Shown: positions 9,238-18,342 of the stretch, piece by piece
Numbering within the stretch: the stretch's first letter is position 1
Layout of the letters: each line of letters begins with the position of its first letter
Source of the DNA: Xylophilus sp042867185
Lineage (GTDB): Bacteria > Pseudomonadota > Gammaproteobacteria > Burkholderiales > Burkholderiaceae_C
Assembly: GCA_042867185.1 (NCBI GenBank)
Contig: JBHZQV010000019.1
Coordinates: 1-64,000, forward strand
DNA: 64,000 bases
Direction: 5' to 3'
Program-made: the position numbers and the translations under genes
The notes under the pieces: model-generated
Seen by the model: only the letters and a program-made list of their open reading frames with translations
Told to the model about the DNA's origin: nothing
Database searches by the model: none

Positions 9238-10170
9238 ATGGACAAGTTCAAGCAGATCGAATCCTTCGTCGCCGTGGCCCAGCGCGGCAGCCTCACCGCG
9301 GCCGCGCTGGCCGAAGGCGTGGCGCCGGCGATCATGGGCCGGCGGCTGGATGCGCTGGAGGCGCGGCTGGGCGTCAAGCTGATGGTGCGCACCACCCGGC
9401 GGCTCGCTTTGACCCACGAGGGCACCGCTTTCCTGGAAGACGCGCAGCGGCTGCTGGCCGACTGGGCCGATGCCGAATCCAGCGTCAGCGCCGGCGGGGT
9501 GCGGGCCAGCGGCCATCTGCGGATCACCGCGCCGGCGGGCTTCGGCCGGCGGCACGTGGCGCCGCTGCTGCCGCGGTTCCGCAGTGCGCATCCCGAGGTG
9601 ACCCTGTCGCTCAACCTCAGCGACCGGGTGATCGACCTGACCGGCGAGGGCTTCGACTGCGCGGTGCGGGTCGGCGACATGCCCGATTCGTCCCTGGTCA
9701 GCCTGCGCCTGGCCGACAACCGGCGGCTCTGCGTGGCCACGCCCGGCTACCTGGCGCGGCACGGCCGGCCACAGCACCCGTCGGAGCTGGGGCGTTTCGA
9801 CTGCCTGACGCTGTCGAGCGATGCCTCGCAGACCCGCGGCTGGGCTTTCCGGCAGACCGGCGCCGCCGGCAGCCAGGCGCTGGTGCATTTGAAGCCCGGC
9901 GGCCCGCTCGATTGTTCCGACGGCCAGGTGCTGCACGACTGGTGCCTGGCCGGCTACGGCATCGCCTGGCGCAGCACCTGGGAGGTCGAGGACGACATCG
10001 CCGCCGGCCGGCTGGAGCCGGTGCTGCAGGATTTCGCCGCGCCGCCCAACGGCATCTACGCGGTGCTGCCGCAGCGCAAGCACCTGCCGCTGCGGGTGCG
10101 GCTGTGGATCGATTTCCTGAAGCTGCAATTCGCCCGGGCCGATTTCTGGCAGCCGCAGAACCGCTCCTGA
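9238..10170 (+). CDS. LysR-family transcriptional regulator
   Basis: 310 aa, with the winged HTH at residues 1-60 (FVAVAQRGSLTAAALAEGVAPAIMGRRLDALEARLG) and a substrate-binding domain after residue 90. The usual Ser after the AA pair is Ala-Pro-Ala here, a mild departure. The ATG at 9238 gives the canonical LysR N-terminus (MDKFKQIESFVAV). It is divergent from the 73-aa gene, with 202 bases between them, and may control that gene and/or glcB. The effector cannot be inferred. Confidence 0.92.
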   Translation: MDKFKQIESFVAVAQRGSLTAAALAEGVAPAIMGRRLDALEARLGVKLMVRTTRRLALTHEGTAFLEDAQRLLADWADAESSVSAGGVRASGHLRITAPAGFGRRHVAPLLPRFRSAHPEVTLSLNLSDRVIDLTGEGFDCAVRVGDMPDSSLVSLRLADNRRLCVATPGYLARHGRPQHPSELGRFDCLTLSSDASQTRGWAFRQTGAAGSQALVHLKPGGPLDCSDGQVLHDWCLAGYGIAWRSTWEVEDDIAAGRLEPVLQDFAAPPNGIYAVLPQRKHLPLRVRLWIDFLKLQFARADFWQPQNRS

Positions 10171-10225
10171 ATCGATAGCTGGTGGCCGGCGCCGTACGCC
10201 GGCTGCGGCCCTTATTCTCTTGAAA
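10171..10225 (+). repeat. Dispersed GATAGCTG-type palindromic repeat, copy 2
   Basis: Starts directly after the LysR stop codon: ATCGATAGCTGGTGGCCGGC, a 7-base loop, then GCCGGCTGCGGCCC and a T-rich end. It shares almost the whole core with the copy inside thiL (37733-37793). Confidence 0.75.
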
Positions 10226-10376
10226 ACGCCTGCTGCGCCGACGGCAACAAGACGTAAGTAAGCGGCGGCGCTGCATCCGCCAGGGCCCTTCGTGCCTAGT
10301 GCATGCATGCCGCTGCGGATGTGCCCCGTGCAATCTCCGTCGGCATGCCTTTCATCCACCGAGAACGAGGACCGAC

Positions 10377-11975
10377 ATGCAGACCACACCGAAGACCCGC
10401 TGGGCGCTCGCCCTGATCGCCACCGCCGCCCTGGCAGCCTGCGGTGGAGGCGGCGGCGATGGCGGCGGCAGCACCACGCCGGTGCCGGGTGCGCAGCTCG
10501 GCGACACGATCGCCATCACCGCCGCCGGCCGGGTGGTGTCGTTCAACCGCACCACGCCCGCCGCGCTGGCCACCAACCTGCCGATCACCGGCCTGGCCGC
10601 CAACGAGACGCTGCTGGGCATCGACGTGCGGCCGGCCGACGGCGCCGTCTACACCGTCAGCTCGCTCGGCCGCATCTACACGCTCGATGCCGCCACCGGC
10701 GCGGCGACGTTCAAGGCGGCGCTCTCGACCGCGCTGTCGGGCACCCAGTTCGGCTTCGACTTCAACCCGGTGGCCGACCGCCTGCGCCTGGTGAGCGATA
10801 CCGGCCAGAACCTGCGCATCGACGTCACCACCGGTGCCGCCACGGTCGACGGCGCGATCAACGGCGTGGCCGGGGCCCGTGTCACCGCCTCGGCCTACAC
10901 CAACGCCTTCGCCGGCACCACCTCCACCCAGCTCTACAACCTGGATGCCGCCGGCACCCTGTACCTGCAGGACCCGCCCAACAACGGCACGCTGGCCAGC
11001 CCGGTCACCCTGGGCGTCGCCTTCACCGGCGCCAACGGCTTCGACATCGACGCCCGCAACAACCGCGGCTACGCGGCGCTGACCGTCGCCGGCAGCACCC
11101 GCCTCTATACGGTCGCCCTGTCGGGCACCGCCGGCGCCACCCTGGTCGGCCCGATCGGCTCGGGCGAGGCGATCGTCGGCCTGACGCTGACCCAGCCGAC
11201 CGCCCCCCGGGCCTACGTGCTGACCGACACCTCGCGCCTCGGCAGCTTCGCGCCCGCCACGCCCAACACGCTCTCGGCCACCGTCGCGGTCGGCGGCCTG
11301 GGCGCCAACGAGACGGTGCTGGGCATCGACTTCCGTCCGGCCAACGGCCTGCTGTACGCGCTGACCTCGCTGGGCCGGCTGGTGACGGTCGATCCCGATA
11401 CCGGCGCATCGACCTTCGTCTCGGCCCTCGCCGCCGACCCGGCCGACACCACGCTGCCGTATGCCGGGCTCGTCGGCGCGCGCTTCTCGGTCGACTTCAA
11501 CCCGGTGGCCGACCGCCTGCGGGTGATCGGCAACACCGGCCAGAGCCTGCGCATCAACGTCGACACCGGCGCCACCACCACCGACGGCACGATCAACCGC
11601 ACCGCGGCGGCCAGCGTGGTGGCGGCGGCCTACACCAACAGCTTCGCCGGCACCACCGCCACCGACCTGCTCGACCTGGACACCAACCAGAACGTGCTGG
11701 CCCGCCAGGCGCCGCCGAACGACGGCACCCTGGTCAACATCGGCGCGCTCAACGTGGCCCTGAACGGCCAGGGCGCGTTCGACATCGCGGGCGGCGCCAA
11801 CGGCCTGTCGCTGGCGGCCCTGCGCCCCGCCGGCACCGGCCCGTTCAGCCTCTACACGATCGCGCTCACCACCGGCGCGGCCACGCTCTTCGGCAACACG
11901 ACCGGCAACGGCGCGCTGTCGCAGATCGGCGGCGCGGGTGGGCCGGTGGTGCGCGACATCGCGATCCGGTACTGA
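10377..11975 (+). CDS. Duplicated DUF4394 lipoprotein
   Basis: 532 aa. A lipoprotein signal ends at LAACGGGG (lipobox Cys about residue 22). The mature part contains two tandem DUF4394 units (about residues 40-280 and 285-532). Both units carry FDFNPVADRLR or VDFNPVADRLR, then a G(Q)xLRI(D/N)V block, then AYTN(A/S)FAGTT. The repeats suggest a beta-propeller-like extracytoplasmic domain. The family has no assigned function. A GAGG ribosome binding site precedes the ATG. It stands alone between the repeat copy and a convergent iron operon. Confidence 0.85.
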   Translation: MQTTPKTRWALALIATAALAACGGGGGDGGGSTTPVPGAQLGDTIAITAAGRVVSFNRTTPAALATNLPITGLAANETLLGIDVRPADGAVYTVSSLGRIYTLDAATGAATFKAALSTALSGTQFGFDFNPVADRLRLVSDTGQNLRIDVTTGAATVDGAINGVAGARVTASAYTNAFAGTTSTQLYNLDAAGTLYLQDPPNNGTLASPVTLGVAFTGANGFDIDARNNRGYAALTVAGSTRLYTVALSGTAGATLVGPIGSGEAIVGLTLTQPTAPRAYVLTDTSRLGSFAPATPNTLSATVAVGGLGANETVLGIDFRPANGLLYALTSLGRLVTVDPDTGASTFVSALAADPADTTLPYAGLVGARFSVDFNPVADRLRVIGNTGQSLRINVDTGATTTDGTINRTAAASVVAAAYTNSFAGTTATDLLDLDTNQNVLARQAPPNDGTLVNIGALNVALNGQGAFDIAGGANGLSLAALRPAGTGPFSLYTIALTTGAATLFGNTTGNGALSQIGGAGGPVVRDIAIRY

Positions 11976-12001
11976 TCCGGCAGGCCCGCCAGGGCGTGGT
12001 G

Positions 12002-12025
12002 GGCCGCCTCTTCACAGAGGCGGCC
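12002..12025. terminator. Hairpin between convergent genes
   Basis: A perfect 10-bp stem, GGCCGCCTCT / AGAGGCGGCC, with a TCAC loop, midway between the DUF4394 gene (+) and the PepSY gene (-). It lacks a clear T tract, so a terminator role is inferred from position. Confidence 0.5.
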
Positions 12026-12083
12026 ACCGGCCCCGGTCGCGCCGTTCCAAAGGCCGTGCAGCTGATGCCTGCCCGGCCTTTTC

Positions 12084-13988
12084 TTATGGCTGGAAGCCGG
12101 ACCAGGCCACCACCGCGATCGCCCCGGCCGTCACCAGCGCGATGCCGGCCCAGGCCCGCCCGGCGCTGCGCGCGCCGAAGGCCCACACGGCCAAGCCGGT
12201 GTAGAGCGCGAAGCCCAGCAGGCCTGCGACCAGCACGCCGTCGGCCCGAGATGCGGCCGTCGTACGCGGCAGCAGCAGTGCCAGCGCGGCGGCAGAGGCC
12301 GACACCGCCGCGTAGCCGCCGAAGGCCGCGGCCGCGACGCGGCTCGCCACGCTCCAGCCCCGCCGCGGGGGTGGACTCCGCGCTGCCGTCGTGCCCGCCG
12401 CGACCCGCTGGGCCGGCACCGTCCGCGGGCCGCCATGGCGCACCCGCCACGCGATGCACGCCAGCACCCCGCCGAACGCCAGCACCGTGGATTCGACCGC
12501 AGCACGCACGCCGTCGCCGGCCCGCAGGTAGCCGACCAGGTGCTGGCCCACCGCCAGATGGTTGAGCAGCGGCAGCCCCAGGCACAGCAGCGCCGCAGCG
12601 GCCGATTGCTCCACCCAGGCCCGACGCCCGGGGCGCAGCGCGGCATGCACCAGGCTGGCCGCCCAGGCGCCGAAGAACACCTGGATCTCCGCCCCGGCCC
12701 GGCCCGCCATGCCGGCCGGCAGCAGCCGATTGCCGTAGAAATACGCGATGGACGCCAGCACGGTGCCGGCCACCGCCGCCACGTTCAGCACCTCGACCGC
12801 GCGGTACACACGGGCGGTCGCCGCGCCGAACTCACCCAGGTTTTTCTGGCGCCGCTTGGCGGAGAACAGCAGGGTGCCGGTCGCCACCATCGCGGTACCC
12901 AGCAGGCCGCTGAAGAAATAGAGCCACTTGACCGTCCAGCCGCCGAAGCGGGCGAGGTGGAGTGCCTCCAGCGTGGCGTGGATGTCCTCGGTCGCGAAGG
13001 CCGCATCGGCCGGCGGCATCTGCACCTGCAGCACCACGCCGGTGACGCCGTCGAAGCCGACGATGCGCTTCGGATCGAGCAGAGCGCGGGTGCCTTCGTC
13101 GCCCTGGCCGATGACCCGTACCGCCATCGCGGCGTCGCCGGGCTGCTCCACCAGCAGCATCTGCGCCGGCCGCCCGGTGATGGCTTCGGCCCGTTGCAGC
13201 AGCGGCGCCAGCGGATGCAGCGCGGCGGCCTGGCCGGTGCGCGCGCGGCGTGGCGGCGGGGACTGGTGCGACAGTTCGGCCTGGAAGCGGCCATAGGCAT
13301 CGTCGCCGCTGCCGTAGGCCGCCTGCAGCGGCGCGGGCAGGTAGCTGGTGTAGAAGATCGCCAGCCCGCTGTAGACGATCATGAACAGGAAGGGCAGCGC
13401 CAGCACCGCGGTGGCGTTGTGCGCATCCAGCCACGAGCGGGGGCCCTTGCCGAGCCGCAGGGTGAAGAAGTCCGCGAAGATGCGCCGGTGCACCGCCACG
13501 CCCGAGACCAGCGCCACCAGCATGCACATCGAGATCCAGCCCACCAGCCAGAAGCCCGGCGTGCCGCCGTGCAGCATGTAGTGGAACGACATGAAGTGGC
13601 GTCCGCCCTCGGTGCGGCGGCCCCAGGGGGCGGGCAGCAGCGCACCGGTGGCCGGGTCCAGCGCGGCGGTCTGCAGGCTGCCGCGCGGCGCACCCGCGGG
13701 CTGCCAGGCCAGCAGCAGCGCATCGCCGGCGCGCTGCGGCAGCTCGATGCGCCAGAAGCGCGCACCGGCCGCGTGCTGCGCCAGGTGGCTGGCGGCACCG
13801 TGCAATGCCGGTGCGGTGGCCCGGTCGACGGCGGTGGGCAGGGCGGGGCGGGCCTCCATCCACCGGGTGATCGGCTCGCGGAACACGCTCAGCGTGCCAG
13901 TGAAGAAGATCGCGCACAGCAGCCAGCCGCAGGTCAGGCCGCACCAGGTGTGCAGACCCGACATGGTCTGGCGAAACCCGCGCTTCAT
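12084..13988 (-). CDS. PepSY-associated membrane protein (iron uptake)
   Basis: 634 aa. The opening RGFRQTMSGLHTWCGLTCGWLLC is the PepSY transmembrane helix signature with its conserved His-Trp. Further helices sit near residues 145-170 and 195-220, and about seven more follow after residue 350. Relatives act beside siderophore receptors and may reduce or handle ferric siderophores at the inner membrane. It starts 25 bases after the receptor gene and is the last gene of the fecI-fecR-receptor unit, which supports an iron role. Confidence 0.88.
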   Translation of the reverse strand: MKRGFRQTMSGLHTWCGLTCGWLLCAIFFTGTLSVFREPITRWMEARPALPTAVDRATAPALHGAASHLAQHAAGARFWRIELPQRAGDALLLAWQPAGAPRGSLQTAALDPATGALLPAPWGRRTEGGRHFMSFHYMLHGGTPGFWLVGWISMCMLVALVSGVAVHRRIFADFFTLRLGKGPRSWLDAHNATAVLALPFLFMIVYSGLAIFYTSYLPAPLQAAYGSGDDAYGRFQAELSHQSPPPRRARTGQAAALHPLAPLLQRAEAITGRPAQMLLVEQPGDAAMAVRVIGQGDEGTRALLDPKRIVGFDGVTGVVLQVQMPPADAAFATEDIHATLEALHLARFGGWTVKWLYFFSGLLGTAMVATGTLLFSAKRRQKNLGEFGAATARVYRAVEVLNVAAVAGTVLASIAYFYGNRLLPAGMAGRAGAEIQVFFGAWAASLVHAALRPGRRAWVEQSAAAALLCLGLPLLNHLAVGQHLVGYLRAGDGVRAAVESTVLAFGGVLACIAWRVRHGGPRTVPAQRVAAGTTAARSPPPRRGWSVASRVAAAAFGGYAAVSASAAALALLLPRTTAASRADGVLVAGLLGFALYTGLAVWAFGARSAGRAWAGIALVTAGAIAVVAWSGFQP

Positions 13989-14013
13989 CGCTGCGGCGGC
14001 GCGGTGCGCGGGC

Positions 14014-16512
14014 TCAGAACGTGCCGCGCAGCGTCAGCATCACGTTGCGCGGGTCGCCGTAGTAGCTGCCGTTGACCAGCGCGGTGACCGAGCCGTAGTA
14101 GCGCTTGTCGAAAACGTTGTTGATGTTGAGCGCGGCTGTCCAGTGGCGGTCGATCCGGTAGCGCAGCAGCGTGCTCCACACCGCGCGGCCGGCGTTGTCG
14201 GCCCGCAGCGCGCCGATCTGGCGGAAGCTGCCGCTCTGCGCGTTCACGCCGCCGCCCAGGGTGAACGCGCTCAGTTCGCCCGGCAACTGGTAGGTGGTCC
14301 AGAGGCGCAGCAGGTGGCGCGGCGTGTAGCTGTTGAACGACTGGCCCTGGCTGGTCACGTCCTTCAGGTATTTGGTCTGGTTGAAGGTGTAGCCCGAGAA
14401 CAGGTTCCAGCGCGGCAGTACCTCGCCGCTCAGCTCGGCATCCAGCCCCTGGCTGCGCACCTGGCCGGTGTCGGTGTAGCAGTAGTAGTCGCTGCGGCAG
14501 GTGGGGCTGGTGCTGAAGTCTTCCTGCGCACGGTGCTTCTGCTCGGCCCGGAACAGCGCCAGGGTGGTGTTGACCCGGCCGTCGGCCAGGCTGCCCTTCA
14601 GGCCGGCCTCGTAGTTGGCGCCGGTCATCGGCCGCAGCAGCGCGCCCGCCTGGTTCAGCTCGGTCTGCGGCTTGAAGATGTCGGCATAGCTGGCATAGGC
14701 CGACCACCGCGGGTTCAGCGCATAGATCAAGCCGGCGTACGGATTGATCTTCGCGTTCTCGCGGCTGTGGGTGGACGAGGCGGAGGGCGCCGCGCCGGTG
14801 GTGACGGTGTCCCAGTCGGTGCGGAACCAGCTCACCCGGGCGCCCAGCACCAGCTTCAGCGGATCGGTCAGTTGCAGCCGCACCGCGTTGTAGATGCCGA
14901 ACTGGCGCGCATTGCCGCGCCGGTCCTCGCGGGTGGCGCTGTAGATCTCGGCATCCCGCGGCTCGCGGATCGCCGGATCGTAGGCGCCGATGCGGAAGAT
15001 GTTGAAGTTGGTCCGGAAGCCGTAGGTGGTGTCGTTGGTGGTGCGCGTCGCGTTCATGCCGCTCACCAGGTCGTGGCGCCGGCCGAACGCGTCGAATGTG
15101 CCGGTCAGGTTCAGGTCGACGCCCGAAGTCTCGATGTCGGCGATCGAGCGCGCCACGATGTTGGCGCTCTGCATCTGCGCCGGCACCACCGCGCGGTTGA
15201 CGCCGGCGTACTTCATGTCGTGCGCTTCCTTCAGGTGCATCGCCGACACCTGCAGCTTCCAGTCGTCGTCGAGCTGGTGCGACGCGTCGAAATACAGCCC
15301 GCGGTTGGTCGATTCCTGCCGGTTCCAGGTGGCGCCGTAGTAGGTCGAGCGCGGCAGGAACAGGTCGGCCCCGGTGCTGGCGCGCGGCAGGCCGTTCATG
15401 AAGGGACGGCCCTTCACGTCCTCGGATACCGCGCCCAGGTTGAAGCGGGTGGCGGCCGAGAGGTCGTACTCCAGCGTGCCGTACACCGTGGCGTTGCGGC
15501 GGTTCACGTAGTCGATGAACGAGTGCTGGTCTTCGTAGTCGATCAGCGCGCGGCCGCGCAGCGTGCCCTCGGCGTTCAGCACCCGGCTGGCGTCGATCAG
15601 CGCGCCGTAGCGGTCCCACGAGCCGGCGCGCAGCTCGGCGACGGTGGCGTCGGTGGCGAGCGGGCGCTTGCGCACCAGGTTCACCGCGCCGCCGGGGCTG
15701 CCTTCGCCCTGCAGCAGGCCGGCCGCGCCGCGCAGCACCTCGACCCGGTCGATGTAGGCCATGCTGGAGGCGTAGTTGCTGGCCCGGCCGTACATGCCGC
15801 GGTTGAGCGGCACGCCGTCGTACTGCACCGTGGTCAGGTCGAAGCCGCGCGAGTAGATGTACTTGCCGCCCTGCGGGCTCTGCGCCAGCGTGATGCCGGT
15901 GGTGCTGGCCAGCGCGTCGTAGACCGAGGTGATGCCCTGCTCGTCCATCAGCTGCCGCGTCACGAGGCTGACCGATTGCGGAATGTCCTTGAGCGCCTGC
16001 GCGCCCTTGCCCACGGTGACCAGCGGCGAGGTGTAGGCGCCGGTGTGCTCGGTGGTGGCGGTGCGGTCGGCGCGGGCGGTGACGCGCACCTCGTCCAGCG
16101 TCTGCACGCGGCCGGCGGTGGCCGGTGCGGCGCGGGGCACGGCCGGCGTGGTGCCGCCGCCGCGCAGTGCCCAGGTGTTGCCCGCCCGCACCAGCTGCAG
16201 GCCGCTGCCGGCCAGGGCCGCCTGCGCCGCCTGCTGGGCGGTATAGCGTCCCTGCACCGCGGGCGCGGTCAGGCCCTGGACCTGGGCCGCGTCGATCGAG
16301 ATCGTCTGGCCGCCTTCCGTCGCGATCCGCGCCAGCGTGGCGCCCAGCGGCTGGGCGGGAATGTCGTAGCGCTGCGGTGCGGCGGCCTCGTCGGCGGGCA
16401 CCTGGGCCCAGGCGGCGGGCGCGGTGCAGAGCAAAGCCAGGACGGCGGCGGCCTGCACCGGGTGCCGCAGGGTGCGGGGCAGGGCAGGAGCGAGGGAATG
16501 GGCGCGTGGCAT
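14014..16512 (-). CDS. TonB-dependent siderophore receptor with STN signalling domain
   Basis: 832 aa from the ATG at 16512 (a GTG at 16539 would add nine residues). A signal peptide ends near AAWAQ. The STN domain follows (YDIPAQPLGATLARIA... about residues 45-100), which contacts FecR-type anti-sigma factors. The plug domain (VRVTARADRT onward, with VLRGAAGLLQGEGSPGGAVN) and the barrel to the C-terminal Phe complete it. The layout is that of FecA/FpvA-type transducers, so it should both import a ferric siderophore and signal its presence. The ligand is unknown. Confidence 0.93.
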   Translation of the reverse strand: MPRAHSLAPALPRTLRHPVQAAAVLALLCTAPAAWAQVPADEAAAPQRYDIPAQPLGATLARIATEGGQTISIDAAQVQGLTAPAVQGRYTAQQAAQAALAGSGLQLVRAGNTWALRGGGTTPAVPRAAPATAGRVQTLDEVRVTARADRTATTEHTGAYTSPLVTVGKGAQALKDIPQSVSLVTRQLMDEQGITSVYDALASTTGITLAQSPQGGKYIYSRGFDLTTVQYDGVPLNRGMYGRASNYASSMAYIDRVEVLRGAAGLLQGEGSPGGAVNLVRKRPLATDATVAELRAGSWDRYGALIDASRVLNAEGTLRGRALIDYEDQHSFIDYVNRRNATVYGTLEYDLSAATRFNLGAVSEDVKGRPFMNGLPRASTGADLFLPRSTYYGATWNRQESTNRGLYFDASHQLDDDWKLQVSAMHLKEAHDMKYAGVNRAVVPAQMQSANIVARSIADIETSGVDLNLTGTFDAFGRRHDLVSGMNATRTTNDTTYGFRTNFNIFRIGAYDPAIREPRDAEIYSATREDRRGNARQFGIYNAVRLQLTDPLKLVLGARVSWFRTDWDTVTTGAAPSASSTHSRENAKINPYAGLIYALNPRWSAYASYADIFKPQTELNQAGALLRPMTGANYEAGLKGSLADGRVNTTLALFRAEQKHRAQEDFSTSPTCRSDYYCYTDTGQVRSQGLDAELSGEVLPRWNLFSGYTFNQTKYLKDVTSQGQSFNSYTPRHLLRLWTTYQLPGELSAFTLGGGVNAQSGSFRQIGALRADNAGRAVWSTLLRYRIDRHWTAALNINNVFDKRYYGSVTALVNGSYYGDPRNVMLTLRGTF

Positions 16513-16636
16513 GGAGCAGGATCCGGTTGGAAAAGACACAGGGCTTCGAACCGCTTGTGCAACTCGCCGCCGAAAGTGCTACCGCGTCTGCGAATTTATT
16601 TTTTGTACCGCGGTGGCCGCGCTCGGCCCTGCCCCT

Positions 16637-17626
16637 TCAGGCCAGGTCGATCCGCACCAGCCAGCCGCCCGAATGCAGGTGCACCGCCACCGGCAGCGTC
16701 TGCCCGATCGCCGCCAGCGCCCGGTCGGTGTCGTCGAGCGGGTAGCTGCCGTAGACCCGCAGCGCCGCCGCGGCGGGCGATATGCGGACCAGGCCGCGCC
16801 GGTAGGCCTGGAGCGCGGCGATGACTTCGCCCAGCGGCCGGTCGTGCACCTCCAGCCGGCCACGCTGCCAGCTGGCGGCACTGGCCGCCTGCACCGCGGC
16901 GGGCTCGATGCCCTCGGGCCCGAACCAGGCGGCCTGGCCCGGCGCCAGCAAGCGCTGCAGGCCGTTGGCGGCGGTGAGCTGCAGCGGCCCTTCGATCGCC
17001 GCCGCCAGGCTGCGCTGCGGGCCCTGGCGCACCAGCATCTGCGCGGCGGTGTCGGAGGCCGAGCGGGCCTGGCCGTGGGCGTTGCGCAGCACGAAGGGCC
17101 GCGCGCCCGGCAGCACCTGGGCGATGGCCTCGCCGCCGCGCAGCCGCAGGCCGCGCTGCCCGGCGCTGTCCTGCGCATCGCAGGCCGAGCGGGCGTTGAG
17201 CAGCAGCCGGCTGCCGTCGGCCAGCGCGAATCCCCGTCGCTCGCCGGTGCCGGTCCGCAGGTCGGCCACCAGGTCTTGCAAGGGCCAGCTGCGGTCGGCG
17301 AACACGGCCGCCCCCGCGGCCACGCCACCGAACGCCAGCGCGCCGCGCAGCACCTGCCGGCGTTGGGTGGCCCGCCGGGCGCTGTCGTGCAGGGCGGTGG
17401 CGATCGCGCCCGCCTGGCCCGGGCTGCGCTGGCCCGCGCCGCGGGCACTGCCGAACAGGCGGTCCACCGGGCCGGCCAGTTGTTGCCAGGTCTCGCGGTG
17501 CCGGGCATCGCCCTGCAGCCAGCGTTCGAAAGCCAATGCTTCGGCGGGCGTCGCCTCGCCCGAGCGCATCACCACCAGCCAGTCGATCGCCGCCTCGGTC
17601 GCACGGTCTACCGATCCGCGTGCCAT
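16637..17626 (-). CDS. FecR-type anti-sigma factor / sigma regulator
   Basis: 329 aa. An N-terminal DUF4880-like part (AIDWLVVMRSGEATPAEALAF and FERWLQGDARHRETWQQL) binds the sigma factor. One membrane helix is near residues 95-110, and a periplasmic FecR domain (FALADGSRLLLNARSAC onward) should receive the signal from the STN domain of the receptor. The ATG at 17626 is used; a GTG at 17635 would overlap the sigma stop as GTGA and could also be the start. Sigma, anti-sigma and receptor follow in the classical order. Confidence 0.9.
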   Translation of the reverse strand: MARGSVDRATEAAIDWLVVMRSGEATPAEALAFERWLQGDARHRETWQQLAGPVDRLFGSARGAGQRSPGQAGAIATALHDSARRATQRRQVLRGALAFGGVAAGAAVFADRSWPLQDLVADLRTGTGERRGFALADGSRLLLNARSACDAQDSAGQRGLRLRGGEAIAQVLPGARPFVLRNAHGQARSASDTAAQMLVRQGPQRSLAAAIEGPLQLTAANGLQRLLAPGQAAWFGPEGIEPAAVQAASAASWQRGRLEVHDRPLGEVIAALQAYRRGLVRISPAAAALRVYGSYPLDDTDRALAAIGQTLPVAVHLHSGGWLVRIDLA

Positions 17627-17631
17627 CCGTA

Positions 17632-18141
17632 TCACGCCTGCCCGGCCAAGGCGCAGGCACGCCAGCCCTGGGCCATGTACTTGCGCACCATGCCGTGCGA
17701 GACGTTCAACTGCGCGGCGATGTCCAGGTAGGTCAGCCCGTCGAGCTGGCTCAGCAGAAACGCCCGCCTCGCCTTGTCGTTCAATCCGTCGAGCGCCCGG
17801 GCGATGCCGTCCAGCGTCTCCAGCAGCAACGCCCGGTCTTCGGCCGACGGTGCATGGTGCTCGGGCAACTGCGCCAGCGCATCGAGGTACGCCTGCTCCA
17901 GGTCCCTGCGCCGCCAGACCTCGTACAGCACCCGCTTGGCGACCGTGGTCAGAAACGCCCGCGGCTCCTGGATGGCCGCCAGCCCCGCCTGCCCGATCAC
18001 CGTGACGAAGGTCTCCGACGCCACGTCTTCCGCCTGCGCCCGGTTGCGCAGCCGGGCATGCAGCCGACCCAGCAACCACGGCTGGTGGTCGACGAAAAGC
18101 GCCTGCGCACGCAGGTGGTCGGCGGGGGAGAGGTGCGGCAT
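17632..18141 (-). CDS. FecI-type ECF sigma factor
   Basis: 169 aa from the ATG at 18141. Region 2 (HARLRNRAQAEDVASETFVTV) and region 4 (LTYLDIAAQLNVSHGMVRKYM) are clear. Earlier in-frame ATGs exist at 18159 and 18180. The one at 18180 lies inside the Fur box and the -10-like TACAAT, so it is unlikely to be used. Neither remaining start has a good ribosome binding site. It should be made under iron starvation and, once released from FecR, direct transcription of the receptor and PepSY genes. Confidence 0.9.
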   Translation of the reverse strand: MPHLSPADHLRAQALFVDHQPWLLGRLHARLRNRAQAEDVASETFVTVIGQAGLAAIQEPRAFLTTVAKRVLYEVWRRRDLEQAYLDALAQLPEHHAPSAEDRALLLETLDGIARALDGLNDKARRAFLLSQLDGLTYLDIAAQLNVSHGMVRKYMAQGWRACALAGQA

Positions 18142-18162
18142 GGGGCAGGACTGATACATCGG

Positions 18163-18181
18163 AATGAGAATGAATCCCATT
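18163..18181. promoter_or_regulatory. Fur box at the fecI promoter
   Basis: The plus strand reads AATGAGAATGAATCCCATT, which differs at two positions from the palindromic Fur-type sequence AATGAGAATGATTCTCATT. On the minus strand it overlaps TACAAT (18184-18179), a plausible -10 of the sigma-factor gene, so Fur-Fe(II) binding would block transcription of the whole signalling unit. Confidence 0.75.
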
Positions 18182-18342
18182 GTAGATGCGGCTGCAGCCT
18201 CGAGCGACCGCAGCAGGGACTGAAGGCAATGCCAAACGCGCCGGCAAGGCCCGGTCGTCGCTTTCCGAAATGGGTAGGCCGACCAAAAGCGAAACGCCGA
18301 CGCACCAGGACGACGCGGAGGCCCCGGACCGTCCCCGGAGCC

